Positions 46,101 through 55,846 of a stretch of DNA of 64,000 nt are shown here, piece after piece (position 1 is the first letter of the stretch; every line of letters begins with the position of its first letter). The translations under genes were made by a program, and so were the position numbers. The stretch is from assembly GCA_003991915.1 (NCBI GenBank), contig RQTK01000020.1:214569-278568 (forward strand), in the 5' to 3' direction. The notes under the pieces are model-generated. The model was given only the letters and a program-made list of their open reading frames with translations. It had not been told where the DNA came from and made no database searches. This DNA is from Elysia chlorotica (Eukaryota > Mollusca > Gastropoda > Plakobranchidae).

Positions 46101-48449
46101 GTAGGGATGTATTAATTTTTGCTGAATTCAAAACATATTGAGCAAAAGCAATCAGATTGCGTTGAACTTCTATAACTAGATCTGATGTATAAAATCAAAT
46201 ATACAAATTGAACAGTCTTTACTTTTTCCAGAATGATATTACACACAATTTCAAATGCACCTCATACAAGAAAGCAACCTTTCCAATATTTGAAAATTGG
46301 GGTGACATAAAATTAAAATCTCTAGCAATAATAAAAAAGAAAAGGAATATTTTTAAATCTCATAAGAAGATAACAAGCAACAATTATCCAATATTGCAAG
46401 ACCATTTCCATTCCTAACCATTTAGATTTTAAGTCTAATTAAAAAATATAAAAATATTATAGCTTTAAGAACTTTGAAGAAAGAAATTAGTCAATAAAAA
46501 CTTCATGATGGCTCAGTCAGTCAAGTGCTACACGGATAATTACAAGGCATGTGGTTCAATCCCTCCATGGGACAATCTTAATGATGTGACACATGCAGCT
46601 CTGGCTTAACAAAAGCTTAATTTGTTTAATAAATCGTAAGAAAATACCTCAGCCATATTCCCTTCACTTAGCATTCGCATTTGCCTCTAATTCCTATTCC
46701 TAATTATAGCTTTTTTTCCCTTGGCTCCTCCCTTCATTCGTTTTGTGTTTTCTTCGTTCACCAGCATTAAAAATAAATATTCAAAGTCATATAAGTAACC
46801 ACTGCTATAATCAGCATTCAAGCCTTGCTGTCCATACCTCTCAAGCCTTTCATCTCCCGAGGCAAGATGAGCATTAATAAAACAGAAGGACGTCCCACTT
46901 AGCATGAAGGAGACAGCAACAGCCCCTTTGTTCCCTGAAAGAAAGATAAACAATATGTTAGTTTAGTTTATGGCCGTGGCGCATCCCTGTTCTTCGCATG
47001 TGACACTTTGTGACAGCCTTGATGTGAGCTCTCTCCATTTTGGTCGATATTCTACATGTTGGCTGAGATTTATCGAGCTATATCTCCACATAATGAGAAG
47101 GTACAGCATTGAAAAATAAAATTGGTGATAATCGGTATAATTGAGTCAAGGAGAAATCCTGAAAGACAGAGGAGGTAAATGCTGGACAAAATCATAGAAT
47201 GGGTCAGAGAACAGAACAAAACATTACTATCAGAGAAACAAGTGACAGAGAGATGTGGAGAGCCATGAAAGCTGAGAGACCACCTCCACATGCAATTAAA
47301 TTCGAATAAATTTTAATAAACATAATTACATGAAAGTCAACTTACATAAAAAATCAATCTCAATACTTTACATACACATTTTTTTCTCAAGAAGCAATAA
47401 AATAAATATGTACGTGATCAAACTTTTTATTTTAACTTGAATGACAGAGAGCAAGAGCAAAAAACACAGTTACTCACATTTGATGATTTAAAGAACATAA
47501 TATCAAAATGAAACGTAGATACCATCCTCCTCACATCCTTGCATGTGTTAATTTTTAAACACTTTGAGCTTTTGTTTCCATGAAAGGCACTTCATAAATA
47601 AATATTCTTATTATAATTGTTATTAACTTGACATTTCATGGATTTACCTAAAGCATTTGCGATGCCAGTCCGGACTGAAGATTTCTGGATGTGGCTGAAC
47701 TTGTTCCTGTGTTTGGAATTGATGAAGACAAGCGTCCTGAGGCCCCACAAAGAGCAGGACTCCAGCTAGAGGGAACGAGAGAGACTTCTATTTAATGATG
47801 CGGCTGATGGTGCAGTGGTTTGGGTTAGCTGGTTTTTAGACACAACCCTACATCAAACTCAAAAGAGATTCAAAATATTTTTTTTCTTATATTTAGATCT
47901 GCTATTAAATGATTTTATACTTGATTGTTTTCAAAGGCTGTGCCACATAATAACGCGATAGATGTGCAGAGGGTCTATAAGTCAGCAGATGCAGTTTTGA
48001 GCTAGGAAACCACTCTATGTCAATAGAAGATCAGAGGTTTAATTTTTTTTTTTTTAAAGGTAGTTCTACTGCAGAATCAAAGTGTATCAGTCTCCAAAGC
48101 AAGTGATTAAAAATAAAGATTAAAATAAATGTACAGATTATTTTAAGGCTTTAAAAATGTGTGTACAGAAATCTGTGATATCTCTGGATTGCTTTTATGT
48201 CAAAAGGGCATAAAAATTGAATCATGCAATGTGAAAAGGCCAAACCACATACCAGATCCACATCTAGATTGAGGGAGGCTTTGAGACCAGCTTTTATAGT
48301 GTTGATCCAGTCCTTCTCTGTCATTGCACTCTCCTGTGTTCCGATGACGTAGATATCGTGAGGCAGCCGACTTAGGACTCGATCTTTGCTCTTGCCTTCC
48401 CCATTGCACTTGAGCCAGTATTTGAGAGACTCGCATGGGGCAGATTTGC
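32801..48449 (-). CDS. SHIP-type phosphatidylinositol 3,4,5-trisphosphate 5-phosphatase (INPPL1/INPP5D-like), 5' end not found
   Basis: Minus-strand exons: 48449-48253, 47765-47648, 46934-46838, 45761-45623, 45244-45145, 44561-44470, 43820-43739, 42493-42348, 40944-40887, 40261-40167, 39483-39393, 38854-38758, a gap in the model, 36268-35411, and 33043-32801 with stop TAA. The first twelve run continuously in phase. Catalytic landmarks in order: LPHDIYVIGTQE, TGIANALGNKGAVAVSF, FINAHLASGDE, FFFGDLNYR, PTYRLER, VPSWCDRVLW, NSDHRPVF. They are followed by a C2-like region (DVDYLEDQHILIAVKG, ESYGECVISL, HFGEETGKMK), a proline-rich tail and a C-terminal SAM domain (VPEWLLGLGLGEYTPLFL). This order matches SHIP1/SHIP2, which remove the 5-phosphate from PIP3 at the plasma membrane. 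The exon for the TWNMG motif and the SH2 domain was not found. One linking exon between 38758 and 36268 is also missing from the model. Confidence 0.9.
34270..34668 (-). mobile_element. LTR-like direct repeat, copy 1
   Basis: About 400 bases from ACGGCTCAATAGTACAATTA to AAAAAGGGTGAGGAAAT, repeated at 34865-35295. Just beyond it, around 34690-34710, the minus strand reads a purine run AAGTGGGGGGATG then TGTAACGC, which resembles a polypurine tract followed by an LTR start. No protein-coding part of an LTR element is present. The whole lies in the intron before the SAM exon. Confidence 0.6.
34865..35295 (-). mobile_element. LTR-like direct repeat, copy 2
   Basis: Copy of 34270-34668 with an extra 30-odd bases of short repeats (GTTGACTCT units near 34918-34955). 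Just beyond its right edge, AAGTTGTTTTTTTAAATAATCATAACCCAGAATGTTACA-type sequence repeats what stands at 33965-34010 left of copy 1. So host-like sequence of about 60 bases flanks the pair on both sides. Confidence 0.6.
35411..36268 (-). CDS. Proline-rich exon of the SHIP-like gene, with a frame change at a (TCC)n tract
   Basis: From the acceptor at 36268 one frame reads DIVALDTEYHDPEEFLSLSP and VDLINLGQGN up to a TCC repeat near 36158-36177. From about 36130 to the donor at 35411 a different frame reads ADREDSGNFSYVNHNVIKRI, APPIPTKKGK, LPAHKPVGLIPRKSESPP and VPSAPPLPPEE, a typical proline-rich adaptor tail with SH3-ligand-like motifs. The frames do not connect. There is a good pyrimidine tract plus acceptor (CCCCGTAGCAG) near 36130, but no phase-compatible GT donor before it. 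An indel in the TCC tract (real or assembly) is the simplest explanation. Confidence 0.75.
36243..37155. repeat. 61-bp minisatellite made of a SHIP splice acceptor and exon start (13 near-identical copies plus 2 degenerate ones)
   Basis: Full units begin (as GTGTCTAGGG) at 36360, 36421, 36482, 36543, 36604, 36665, 36726, 36787, 36848, 36909, 36970, 37031 and 37092, an exact 61-base period with almost no differences. Each contains, on the minus strand, CTTCTCCCCCAG followed by ATATCGTGGCCCTAGACACA, which is the acceptor and first ~20 coding bases of the exon ending at 36268. Two degenerate copies lie between that exon and the perfect array. Confidence 0.95.
37770..38005 (-). repeat. Dispersed SINE-like repeat (family 2)
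   Basis: Second copy of the family at 2.1-2.3 kb (CATGCTGGGTGACACAGGTG, GGGATGAAACACAGTACCTT, GTGGCCCAGTGCCCTATCCA), in an intron of the SHIP-like gene. Confidence 0.5.
38290..38495 (-). repeat. tRNA-derived SINE-like repeat
   Basis: On the minus strand the head reads GTAACTCAGTTGGTTGGCC, then AGGGTGTGAATCTTGATGAC, resembling tRNA A and B boxes at tRNA-like spacing. The body is only weakly similar to family 1. No tRNA fold with a closed acceptor stem is seen. Confidence 0.5.
39160..39385. repeat. Imperfect (GA)n tract beside a SHIP exon
   Basis: About 225 bases of GA-rich sequence ending 8 bases from the donor of the exon at 39393-39483. On the transcribed strand this is a long CU tract just downstream of the 5' splice site. 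Confidence 0.9.
39792..40070. other. Assembly gap (279 N)
   Basis: Run of Ns flanked on both sides by GA microsatellite (39725-39791 and 40071-40154), so the missing sequence is probably more of the same. It lies between two in-phase exons (40167-40261 and 39393-39483), so no exon need be hidden in it. Confidence 0.98.
41300..42340. repeat. ~47-bp minisatellite (about 20 diverged copies) containing a donor-like site
   Basis: Units are variants of ACTATTGCCGACCTGGAGGA and CATTAGCTTTGTGTTAACTTCCC. On the minus strand each includes CTCCAGGTCGGC, close to the real donor (CCCAG then GTCAGT) of the exon 42348-42493, which lies at the right edge of the array. The copies are diverged, so the array is older than the 61-bp one. 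Confidence 0.88.
42190..42264 (-). pseudogene. Partial copy of the 3' end of a SHIP catalytic-domain exon, inside the minisatellite
   Basis: ACTGACCTGGGCCTTAATCT at 42190 and about 55 further bases match the donor and 3' coding end of exon 42348-42493 with several changes, then the repeat resumes at CATTAGCTTTGTG. It keeps a donor but has no acceptor. Confidence 0.8.
42585..42790 (+). repeat. SINE-like repeat, family 1
   Basis: Head CTTGAGTGGTATAGTTTTTGG, body GTCAAAAGTCAGTATATAATGTGACC and GAGACAGAAGCGCTGGTATT, in the intron upstream of exon 42348-42493. More diverged than the copy at 3.7 kb. Confidence 0.5.
43870..44340. repeat. Degenerate ~115-bp tandem repeat (about 4 copies)
   Basis: Repeated pattern of ATGCACATGTATAATATCAAA, then TTAGTCCTTT..CAGTG and CACAGTAGTAATAAAGAGG. 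The copies differ at many positions. It fills most of the intron between the exons 43739-43820 and 44470-44561. Confidence 0.65.
46505..46610 (+). repeat. tRNA-like SINE head with clear A and B boxes
   Basis: ATGGCTCAGTCAGTCAAGTG followed about 40 bases on by GTGGTTCAATCCC, a good match to the RNA polymerase III B box. There is no paired acceptor stem, and it lies inside a SHIP intron, so I call it SINE-derived. Confidence 0.55.
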
Positions 48450-48469
48450 CTGGTATTTATTTGGAAAAA

Positions 48470-48690
48470 AAGGGAACAGTTTGATCAAAGATTTAGAGAG
48501 AAAATGGAATAGTTTGATCAAAGATTTCTAGAGAAAATAGAATACATGTAGTTTGATCAAAGATTAGGAGAGGGTTGGGTTGATCAAAGATTTAGAGATA
48601 AGAAAGGGAATAGTTTGATCAATTATTTAAAGACAGAAGGGAATAGTTTGATCTAAGCTTTAGAGAGAGAAGGGAATAGCTTGAAAAAAG
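48470..48690. repeat. Short tandem repeat, ~35-bp units, upstream of the first visible SHIP exon
   Basis: Six or so imperfect copies of GGGAATAGTTTGATCAAAGA plus TTTAGAGAGAAAA. The array starts about 20 bases from the acceptor of the exon 48253-48449, so it occupies the region where branch-point sequence is expected. Confidence 0.85.
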
Positions 48691-49324
48691 GTTAGTTTAT
48701 TGTTCGCTTTACACATTGTAGCTGTCACAGTTTGATCTAGAAATCAGTCACTCTCTGGAAATGCCTGAAAATCCAGTCAATCCGTCGTAATTTCTGTTTT
48801 GATCAAAATAGAAATAACACTATCAGCTCAGGGTTCTTTAAATGAACTTCTCTGTTCTGACGCTCCATATTCTTTACCCCAAAAGAAAATCATAGATTTA
48901 AAGTGTCAATATATCCAATGCACTATCCAGTTCTGTATAGAGATACAAAGGTGAGTCAAATCTTATCCATGGGAGCAGAAATAAAAGCTTGATGGCAAAC
49001 TCAAATATGGGTTAAGCTGAGGAAGCAGAGCATTTAATATGAAACCTAAAAAATTAAAATGCCTGTCCAATCATTTGAATCTCTTCGCTCATCGATGGGA
49101 AGTCCACACGTAAATCTTTGCATTGTCTTGCTCTAGATCTAGATCTTAGCTGTCCTTCTTGACAAGGTACCCAATTCCAATATACATATGTTAGGCAACC
49201 AAAGTGAACCAAGCACTAGTTGTTATTATTAGTTTAGAATTACAAATCTTTAAACATTTCAAAATACTATATAGTTTATTACTTGAATACTACTACTACT
49301 ACTACTATGATAATAAATAGAAGA

Positions 49325-49598
49325 ATACGCACAACTTAGCAACTGAGGGACACAATAAATCAAACACAACTAGAAATTATAGAGAAAATACATGAAAACG
49401 TTTCGCCTTTATTAATGGCTTTGTCAATACTAAAAACAACAGTGGAGAAACAGTCTATTTAAATTAGCGTGTTTCTCAGTCTGTTGTTTTTAGTATTGAC
49501 AAAGCCATTAATAAAGGCGAAACGTTTTCATGTATTTTCTCTATAATTTCTAGTTGTGTTTGATTTATTGTGTCCCTCAGTTGCTAAGTTGTGCGTAT
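49325..49598. mobile_element. 274-bp near-perfect inverted repeat (foldback / MITE-like)
   Basis: ATACGCACAACTTAGCAACT at the left end is the reverse complement of AGTTGCTAAGTTGTGCGTAT at the right end. Complementarity continues with almost no mismatches inward for about 125 bases to a short loop around TATTTAAATTAGC. There is no coding capacity. It lies between the last visible EF-hand exon and the first visible SHIP exon. Confidence 0.88.
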
Positions 49599-49665
49599 AA
49601 TAATAATAGTAATAATAACAACAACAACAATTATTATTATTAATATTATTATTATTCTATTATTA

Positions 49666-49667
<2 letters not shown>

Positions 49668-49696
<29 letters not shown>

Positions 49697-49712
49697 TGTC
49701 GTCGTTGTCGTC

Positions 49713-49777
<65 letters not shown>

Positions 49778-49778
49778 C

Positions 49779-49839
<61 letters not shown>

Positions 49840-49872
49840 TAGTAGCAGCAGCAGCAGCAGTAGTAGTAGTAT
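49668..49872. repeat. Trinucleotide tract, mostly (GTA)n with (CAG)n ends
   Basis: About 205 bases of GTA/CAG/GTC triplets next to the foldback element. The poly-Leu and poly-Thr open frames on the minus strand come from the repeat and are not coding. Confidence 0.95.
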
Positions 49873-49954
49873 CATTATTATTATCATATTGCAAAAAACC
49901 TAAACAGGAATGAAAACAATGAAAAACTAAATCAGGAGTGAATATAATGCTCAC

Positions 49955-52900
49955 CTCTATCTACAGCCTGAACGAAGGCTGGATAGTTGACATCACCACT
50001 AGCTGGATCCTGAAACTTGTGGAGCAGCAGAATCAAATCTTGGTTGTTCACATTCAGACCCAAAAAGTGCAGAATACGGGCAAACTGGGTTGGTGTTACT
50101 ACCCGAGTGTAAGCTTTAGACTGAGGACACAGAGTTGTTTTTTTAATAATTACTATGTGTAAATGTAATTATCATATTGGTAAATGTTATTATAAGATAT
50201 GTAGCTATATCATAAAACAAATTATAAATATGGGGATGAAATTTTAATTTTGATTTCTGAAATAACTGGATCATTTCAAAGAAGAGCTTAGCATTTCAGG
50301 AAATGTTTTCTGCCATTATCTGAATATTAAAGTATTAGTTGAACAAGAATGGACTACAACTTATTAGACTTTCATGATTTGATACTAGAGAGTTTAAACA
50401 GCAGTACTTGTAGCTCTGACGTGTACCTGTAGCGTGTAGGAAAACAAGGCTTGCGCTACAAGACGTCGCTTGGATGAAAAGCCTTATAGCAGCGTAACCC
50501 ACAGATCGACTCGTAGCTTTGTTATTGTTTTTATTTTAATTTTAAACAGTCTGGATGTATATCTAATCAAACCAAGATCTAGGACCCTATGATATATTAA
50601 TGTGATTACACGGTCTCAGTTACAGTAAAAAACAAACGAAAAAGGATAATAAAATCAGTAGATTTATACTTGGGATCCATACCCTAACGAAAACCCGACA
50701 GCTGAGAAGTGTGTGTGTTGAAACCCTTAATCAATCTAAACAAATTTACTTTCAGGGCCCAATTTTCTTTCAATGGACATGTATTAAAAATTAAAATGCA
50801 AAAATTGCGTTAACTTTTTAAAATCAAATCTTTATTGTGGATAAAAGCACGTTTAAAGTGTGGATGTGTAGAAGGCCTCATACTTGTTACACGCAGGTCA
50901 TTGACCTGTAGCTTGTAGAGCTGACTTGTAGAGAGAAACTAGGTCAGGAGAACCCCAAGCGGATGACGTCACGGTAGCTTTACCCTCTACAAGTAAGCTA
51001 CATGTTGTGTCTGCTATAGGAGTCTATTGCTACACATAACATTAAATAACAACAGTGGAAAAAGAATCTTCTCTCCTAGGTAATCAAAGGTTTCCTATAT
51101 GATGACAGTGCTATTAATTAATGAAAAGAACACTTGGACTTTCTTGTATTTAAATTCATAAAGAAGTTATTTGGTTTGATTAATGAATGAAAAAGGTTTT
51201 ATAACATCTGAAAGTGGATTCTTAATTGACAACAATTTTACAAAGGTCGAAGTATGGTAGATTATGATTGGTTCATATTTTAAACTTAAATTTTTTGTAA
51301 ATAAGCTATGTATATCTGTCTAAACTGTCGACAATAACTAATCAAGACATACCCTGTCATAATCTTTGAAGTACTGATAGATCATGATCCTGTCTGTAGC
51401 TACTTTGTCTGCAATTGTGTTGAGGACCTCATGCACTCTGTATTCCTCTGCCTCAGTCAGTGGCTTCAGTCCCTGAAAATATAAAATAGTTGAAGTCACA
51501 ATTTCACACATTATATTAAGATAAATCAATTAAAAATGGATGCATAATTTTCACTTTTGTTTGAATTGACTTATAATTACAATTATATTACTTAAACTTA
51601 GATTAACCCACAAACTTGCAGTTTTATTGTTCCAATATTACTTGCAATGCATAAAGGTATCGTTTCATTAAAAAAAAATACATTTATTGAGTCTGATTCA
51701 TAAAAACAGGAAAAAAAAAAATGTTGATAGAGAACCTGGATATTTATAAAGTTCATTGCAAAAGATTGATATAAATTAAATGTTTTCAGAAAAAGTACCA
51801 TGTATTTATAAACTTACTCTTGAGAGAGTTCCTCTAAGTGGCCTCTGTACACTCTCTGTTGGCTTCTTCTCCAAGTCAGGAATATTGAAAGCTGATTGAA
51901 AAACAAAAACAAATGTTTTTTTCATATCAAACTATTTAAAAAACATGTGAATAATTTGTCATATAAGGAAACATCCTAACACCCCCCCCCCCCCCCCACC
52001 ACCCCAAAAAAAGACACACACAAATGCACACAAATTAAAAATGATAATTAAATAACAAAAAATTAATATATATTTCATTTTGTGGAATAATATGATTTTA
52101 TTTCTTAAAAAAGAAAAAGAAACAAAAGCATACCTATTTACTATTATAAGAAATTACACGACCATCTCCCTCACCATATAATAATATTGAAAAGAATAAT
52201 ACAAAATGTGAAAAGGAAAACTGGAAGAATTGCTAAAAAAAAAATGTTCCACACTAAACCAAGGTATAAAATTAAAAAAACCCAGCACCAACCATTCTCC
52301 ATTGCATCACAAAATTCTTTGTACTGGATCCGTCCATCAGGCAGACGATAGTACTCCACCACTTTCTGAATCTCATGACGAGAGAGTTGCGCTTCTTTGC
52401 CACATGCAAGGGCAAGACCACAGACAAACTGGTTCTCTGTGATCACCCCACTGCGGAGCTTATCATGGTCTTTGAAAAACTCAATGGTACGGATGCCATT
52501 CTTGTATACAGACACTCTCACTTTGTCCAAGATCTCAGAGAGAGTGGGATCTTTGGTAGGCTGCAAAACAAATTTAGAACTTTAAGGACAAAGAACTGGA
52601 CCATTAGTCTATGATTCTGTCACTAAAAAAGCTTTTTGTCCTTGAATGTAAGCTTTACAACTAAACTATATACTTTTACCTTTCAGATACAACAAATGTG
52701 TATGTTATTCTGGTCTTGAGGTTTACAAAACAAGTTTAACTTTGAGGAAGAAATATTTGATGATTAGTCTTTGATTGTGAAATTAAAGAAACTTGCTGAG
52801 TTATCTGACTTAGCAATGTACTATCACTTTTCCTTTGCATTCATTTCATGTAGTGCAATTCTGAATGCCACCCCCTTCCTCTTTTCCCTTGGCCAAAATA

Positions 52901-55846
52901 TTGATAAAATTTAAGATATATTCATTACTTTTTAGTGAGAGTATTAAGATTTTATTCAATCAAACTTTATCGGGAGGGAATTGATTTAAACTTAGAGCTA
53001 TGCCACACCTTAAAATTTCAACATATTGTTTTAAACTGCTTAAGCAATTAATGTTTCTAAAGACAAAAAAAATAAAAGCTCTAATTTATGAAAATATGCA
53101 TTTGGTGAAATGAAATATAACTATTTACTACTTACAAACAGAGACACCATGTCAACATTTCTGTCAACAAAGCCCTGCCCCACATTCTTTTCAGCTTGAA
53201 CAAATTTGTGCACGGCTACGACATCATGGTGCAAGTTCAGGTAGTTGACCAAGCCAGCATTGCTGGGGTCATTATACTTCTCCACTAGTGTCTTCATGTC
53301 CTCCTCATCGATGTCAATGGGACCAGGAAAGTTGCGGTAAAACTAAAGAAAATGGAATTCGACATGTTTGACAACTATTGGTTCAAATTATTGGTTGATG
53401 GTAATGCTCAATGTTTGAAAATAAGATTGTTGAAGTTACACTTAATTTCCACCCAAAAAAATACAACAGTTGCTTTTGTCATTGTGTTTTTTTTTTTTAA
53501 ATTTACAGGGTAAACATAACAAACATTGTATATTTAGAAAGAATATTTGTATTAAAAAAAACACCCCAAAAAGTAGGCTATGTGAAATAACCATAATAAA
53601 ATTCTAAATCTCAATTCTATCACTACTGGCAACATTTATGTATTTTTAATTTGGTACTTTTTTCATGCAGTATTACAGTGATAACTACTTAATATTCGTT
53701 TATTATCACAGAAATTTTTGTAGTAAAATTTGATTTTTCTTTTAAATGGAATTGCAGAATGTTTACAAAGATGCCCTATATACATGTTTTTCATAGCACT
53801 GTATCTCTTTGTGAATGTCTAAAGGTAGGATTCTGAAGAAACATATCATTTGAGTTTTAGCACACTACAAATTCATCTCTTATCCTTCAACTTTTCCTAT
53901 GGCTATCCCACAGTGCCAACGAATTTAGTGGGTTCCCATCTAGTAAAGTAATAATTATAAATTTTATCCCACCTGACTCTCTGAGACCACTCCTTTGTGA
54001 TGTCGATCAAAATCTTCATACTGTGTACGGAGGTTGATGCCTCTCACGTTGTAAAACTGTTGCATGCGCCGTAAAATACCCACTAGCCTAGATTCTGAAT
54101 CTACAGTTAGAGGTCGCTTAGATCTTATTGTTCCAAGGCTGAAAGTATAAAATGGAACTTAGGTCATAAAATATTTTCTGTTGAAATGCTCATGCTAAAT
54201 ATAAGTATGTTTCCATCAATTTTCTTTCAAAATGTCGATTTGTTAACCATACTTAAATTGTAGATGAAATGAAATGTTTGTTCTACACTTGTTACGGTAC
54301 CGTGTTAAATATCATCTCACAACATACATGAATACTTGAACATGCTAATGATATGCCTATATAATTATTTTAGCACATTATTTTCATTGCCAGCCACTGA
54401 AAAGAAGAAAAAAAGTTTACTCACTACTCCAAGGGTACAACTTTTTGATCTTCAGGAGATGCATAAATGTTCTTAGGATCAAAATTGAGATCAATTGCAT
54501 CACAGAACCGCTTGTAGTTAATTTTTCCATTGTCTAGAAGGCCATATTTAAGACAAAGGGCTCTTTCTTCATCTTCGTTTAACTTGAGTGACAGGGTTTG
54601 CCACAGGCAACGGAAAAATTGAGGCGCTGAAAGAATACAGAAGATACAAGTTGATATTGATACTTCTAAAATTTTCTATTTAAACTTCAAAAAAAAAAAA
54701 GTTGGTTTAACGTCCAACAGCAGCACTATATAGGCTATATTGTGACGGGCCAAGACGGACGTCTGACAATTTTATGTGCTGCCACACACGAGACAGGGCG
54801 GGGATACCATGACTCCTGTCTCAGCCGGTCACATTATACTGACACCGACCAAACCAGTAGGGAACGCAACAGCCAGGATTCAAACTCGGGACCTTTTGCG
54901 TCGAAAGCCGATGTTCTGCCCCTCATCTCATAACACACATGAATACACGAACATGCTATTGATATTCCTATATAATTATTTTAGCACATTATTTTCATTG
55001 CCAGCCACTGAAAGGAAAAAAAAAGTTTACTCACTACTCCAAGGGTACAACTTTTTGATCTTCAGGAGATGCATAAATGTTCTTAGGATCAAAATTGAGA
55101 TCAATTGCATCACAGAACCGCTTGTAGTTAATTTTTCCATTGTCTAGAAGGCCATATTTAAGACAAAGGGCTCTTTCTTCATCTTCGTTTAACTTGAGTG
55201 ACAGGGTTTGCCACAGGCAACGGAAAAATTGAGGCGCTGAAAGAATACAGAAGATACAAGTTGATATTGATACTTCTAAAATTTTCTATTTAAACTTCAA
55301 AAAAAAAAAAGACACATTTGGGATAATTTTGTTCCGTGCATAATTACCAGATGGTTTTTGTTATGTTTTTTTTTTTTTTTTTTAGGGTGAACTCATCCTT
55401 AAAATACCAGCCCAGATTTATTATTGTATTAATGTTTCAAAATATAAATTCTTTTTTTTTTCTTTCATTATAAAAAAAAATTGCCTCATTTTAATTTATA
55501 CTACGCCATAACGTTGATCACATATAGGCTAATATCATGTGACGATATAATATGCTGACCAAATATAAAATAGGCCTACTACTGAGGTGATTATTACATG
55601 TTTGATAGCAATTTTTATAATCTGACATCATATCTCTGATGTAAGACAGAGTGTATTAATTGCATTGAAGGATAAATTTATTTTATGGGACAAAGTCCCT
55701 ACACATTTTTAAACAATATTACCTGACACATATCCTGAACGAAGCTTGTCATAATCTTGGAAAAATTCATTGACACGGATCCTTTTGGTTTGTGCTACAG
55801 TCCGAATGTTTTCCTCAACAGCACATGCAACAGCAGGAGCTGCCAT
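49955..55846 (-). CDS. Protein of degenerate EF-hand units; 3' end unresolved, splices in phase into the SHIP exons
   Basis: Minus-strand exons: 55846-55723 (ATG at 55846), 55236-55035, 54138-53973, 53342-53136, 52560-52293, 51891-51818, 51472-51353 and 50120-49955, continuous in phase for 442 codons. The units repeat a pattern: IRVNEFFQDYDKLRSGYVS, INLRTQYEDFDRHHKGVVS, IRTIEFFKDHDKLRSGVIT, IMIYQYFKDYDR, each followed by a helix and a short NY/QYKxFxxA segment (NGKINYKRFCDAID, DGRIQYKEFCDAME, SGDVNYPAFVQAVD). The loops keep DxD and a later Gly but with extra residues, so calcium binding is doubtful. Multi-EF-hand proteins of this style are common in ciliated organisms; I do not recognise a named family. 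The last exon ends in a normal phase-1 donor, so it is not terminal. Confidence 0.8.
54425..54626 (-). pseudogene. Second, apparently identical copy of EF-hand gene exon 2
   Basis: This 202-base segment repeats exon 55035-55236 with its acceptor, donor and about 70-100 bases of intron each side (roughly 54310-54695 versus 54930-55305). Both copies keep intact splice sites. 202 is not a multiple of three, so including both would shift the frame; one copy must be skipped or dead. A family-1 SINE lies between the copies. Confidence 0.9.
54697..54935 (-). repeat. Full-length SINE of family 1 between the duplicated exons
   Basis: The best-preserved copy in the window. On the minus strand it has a tRNA-like head (GAGGGGCAGAACATCGGC, then GGTCCCGAGTTTGAATCCTG), the body (GGTCGGTGTCAGTATAATGT, CTCGTGTGTGGCAGCACA) and the end CTATATAGTGCTGCTGTTGG, about 235 bases. 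An A-run follows the duplicated exon's flank. Confidence 0.75.

Noticed and set aside
46505-46610. tRNA gene suggested by good A and B boxes
   Set aside because: No complementary acceptor stem and no terminator-bounded 70-75 base unit; it matches other SINE heads in the window.
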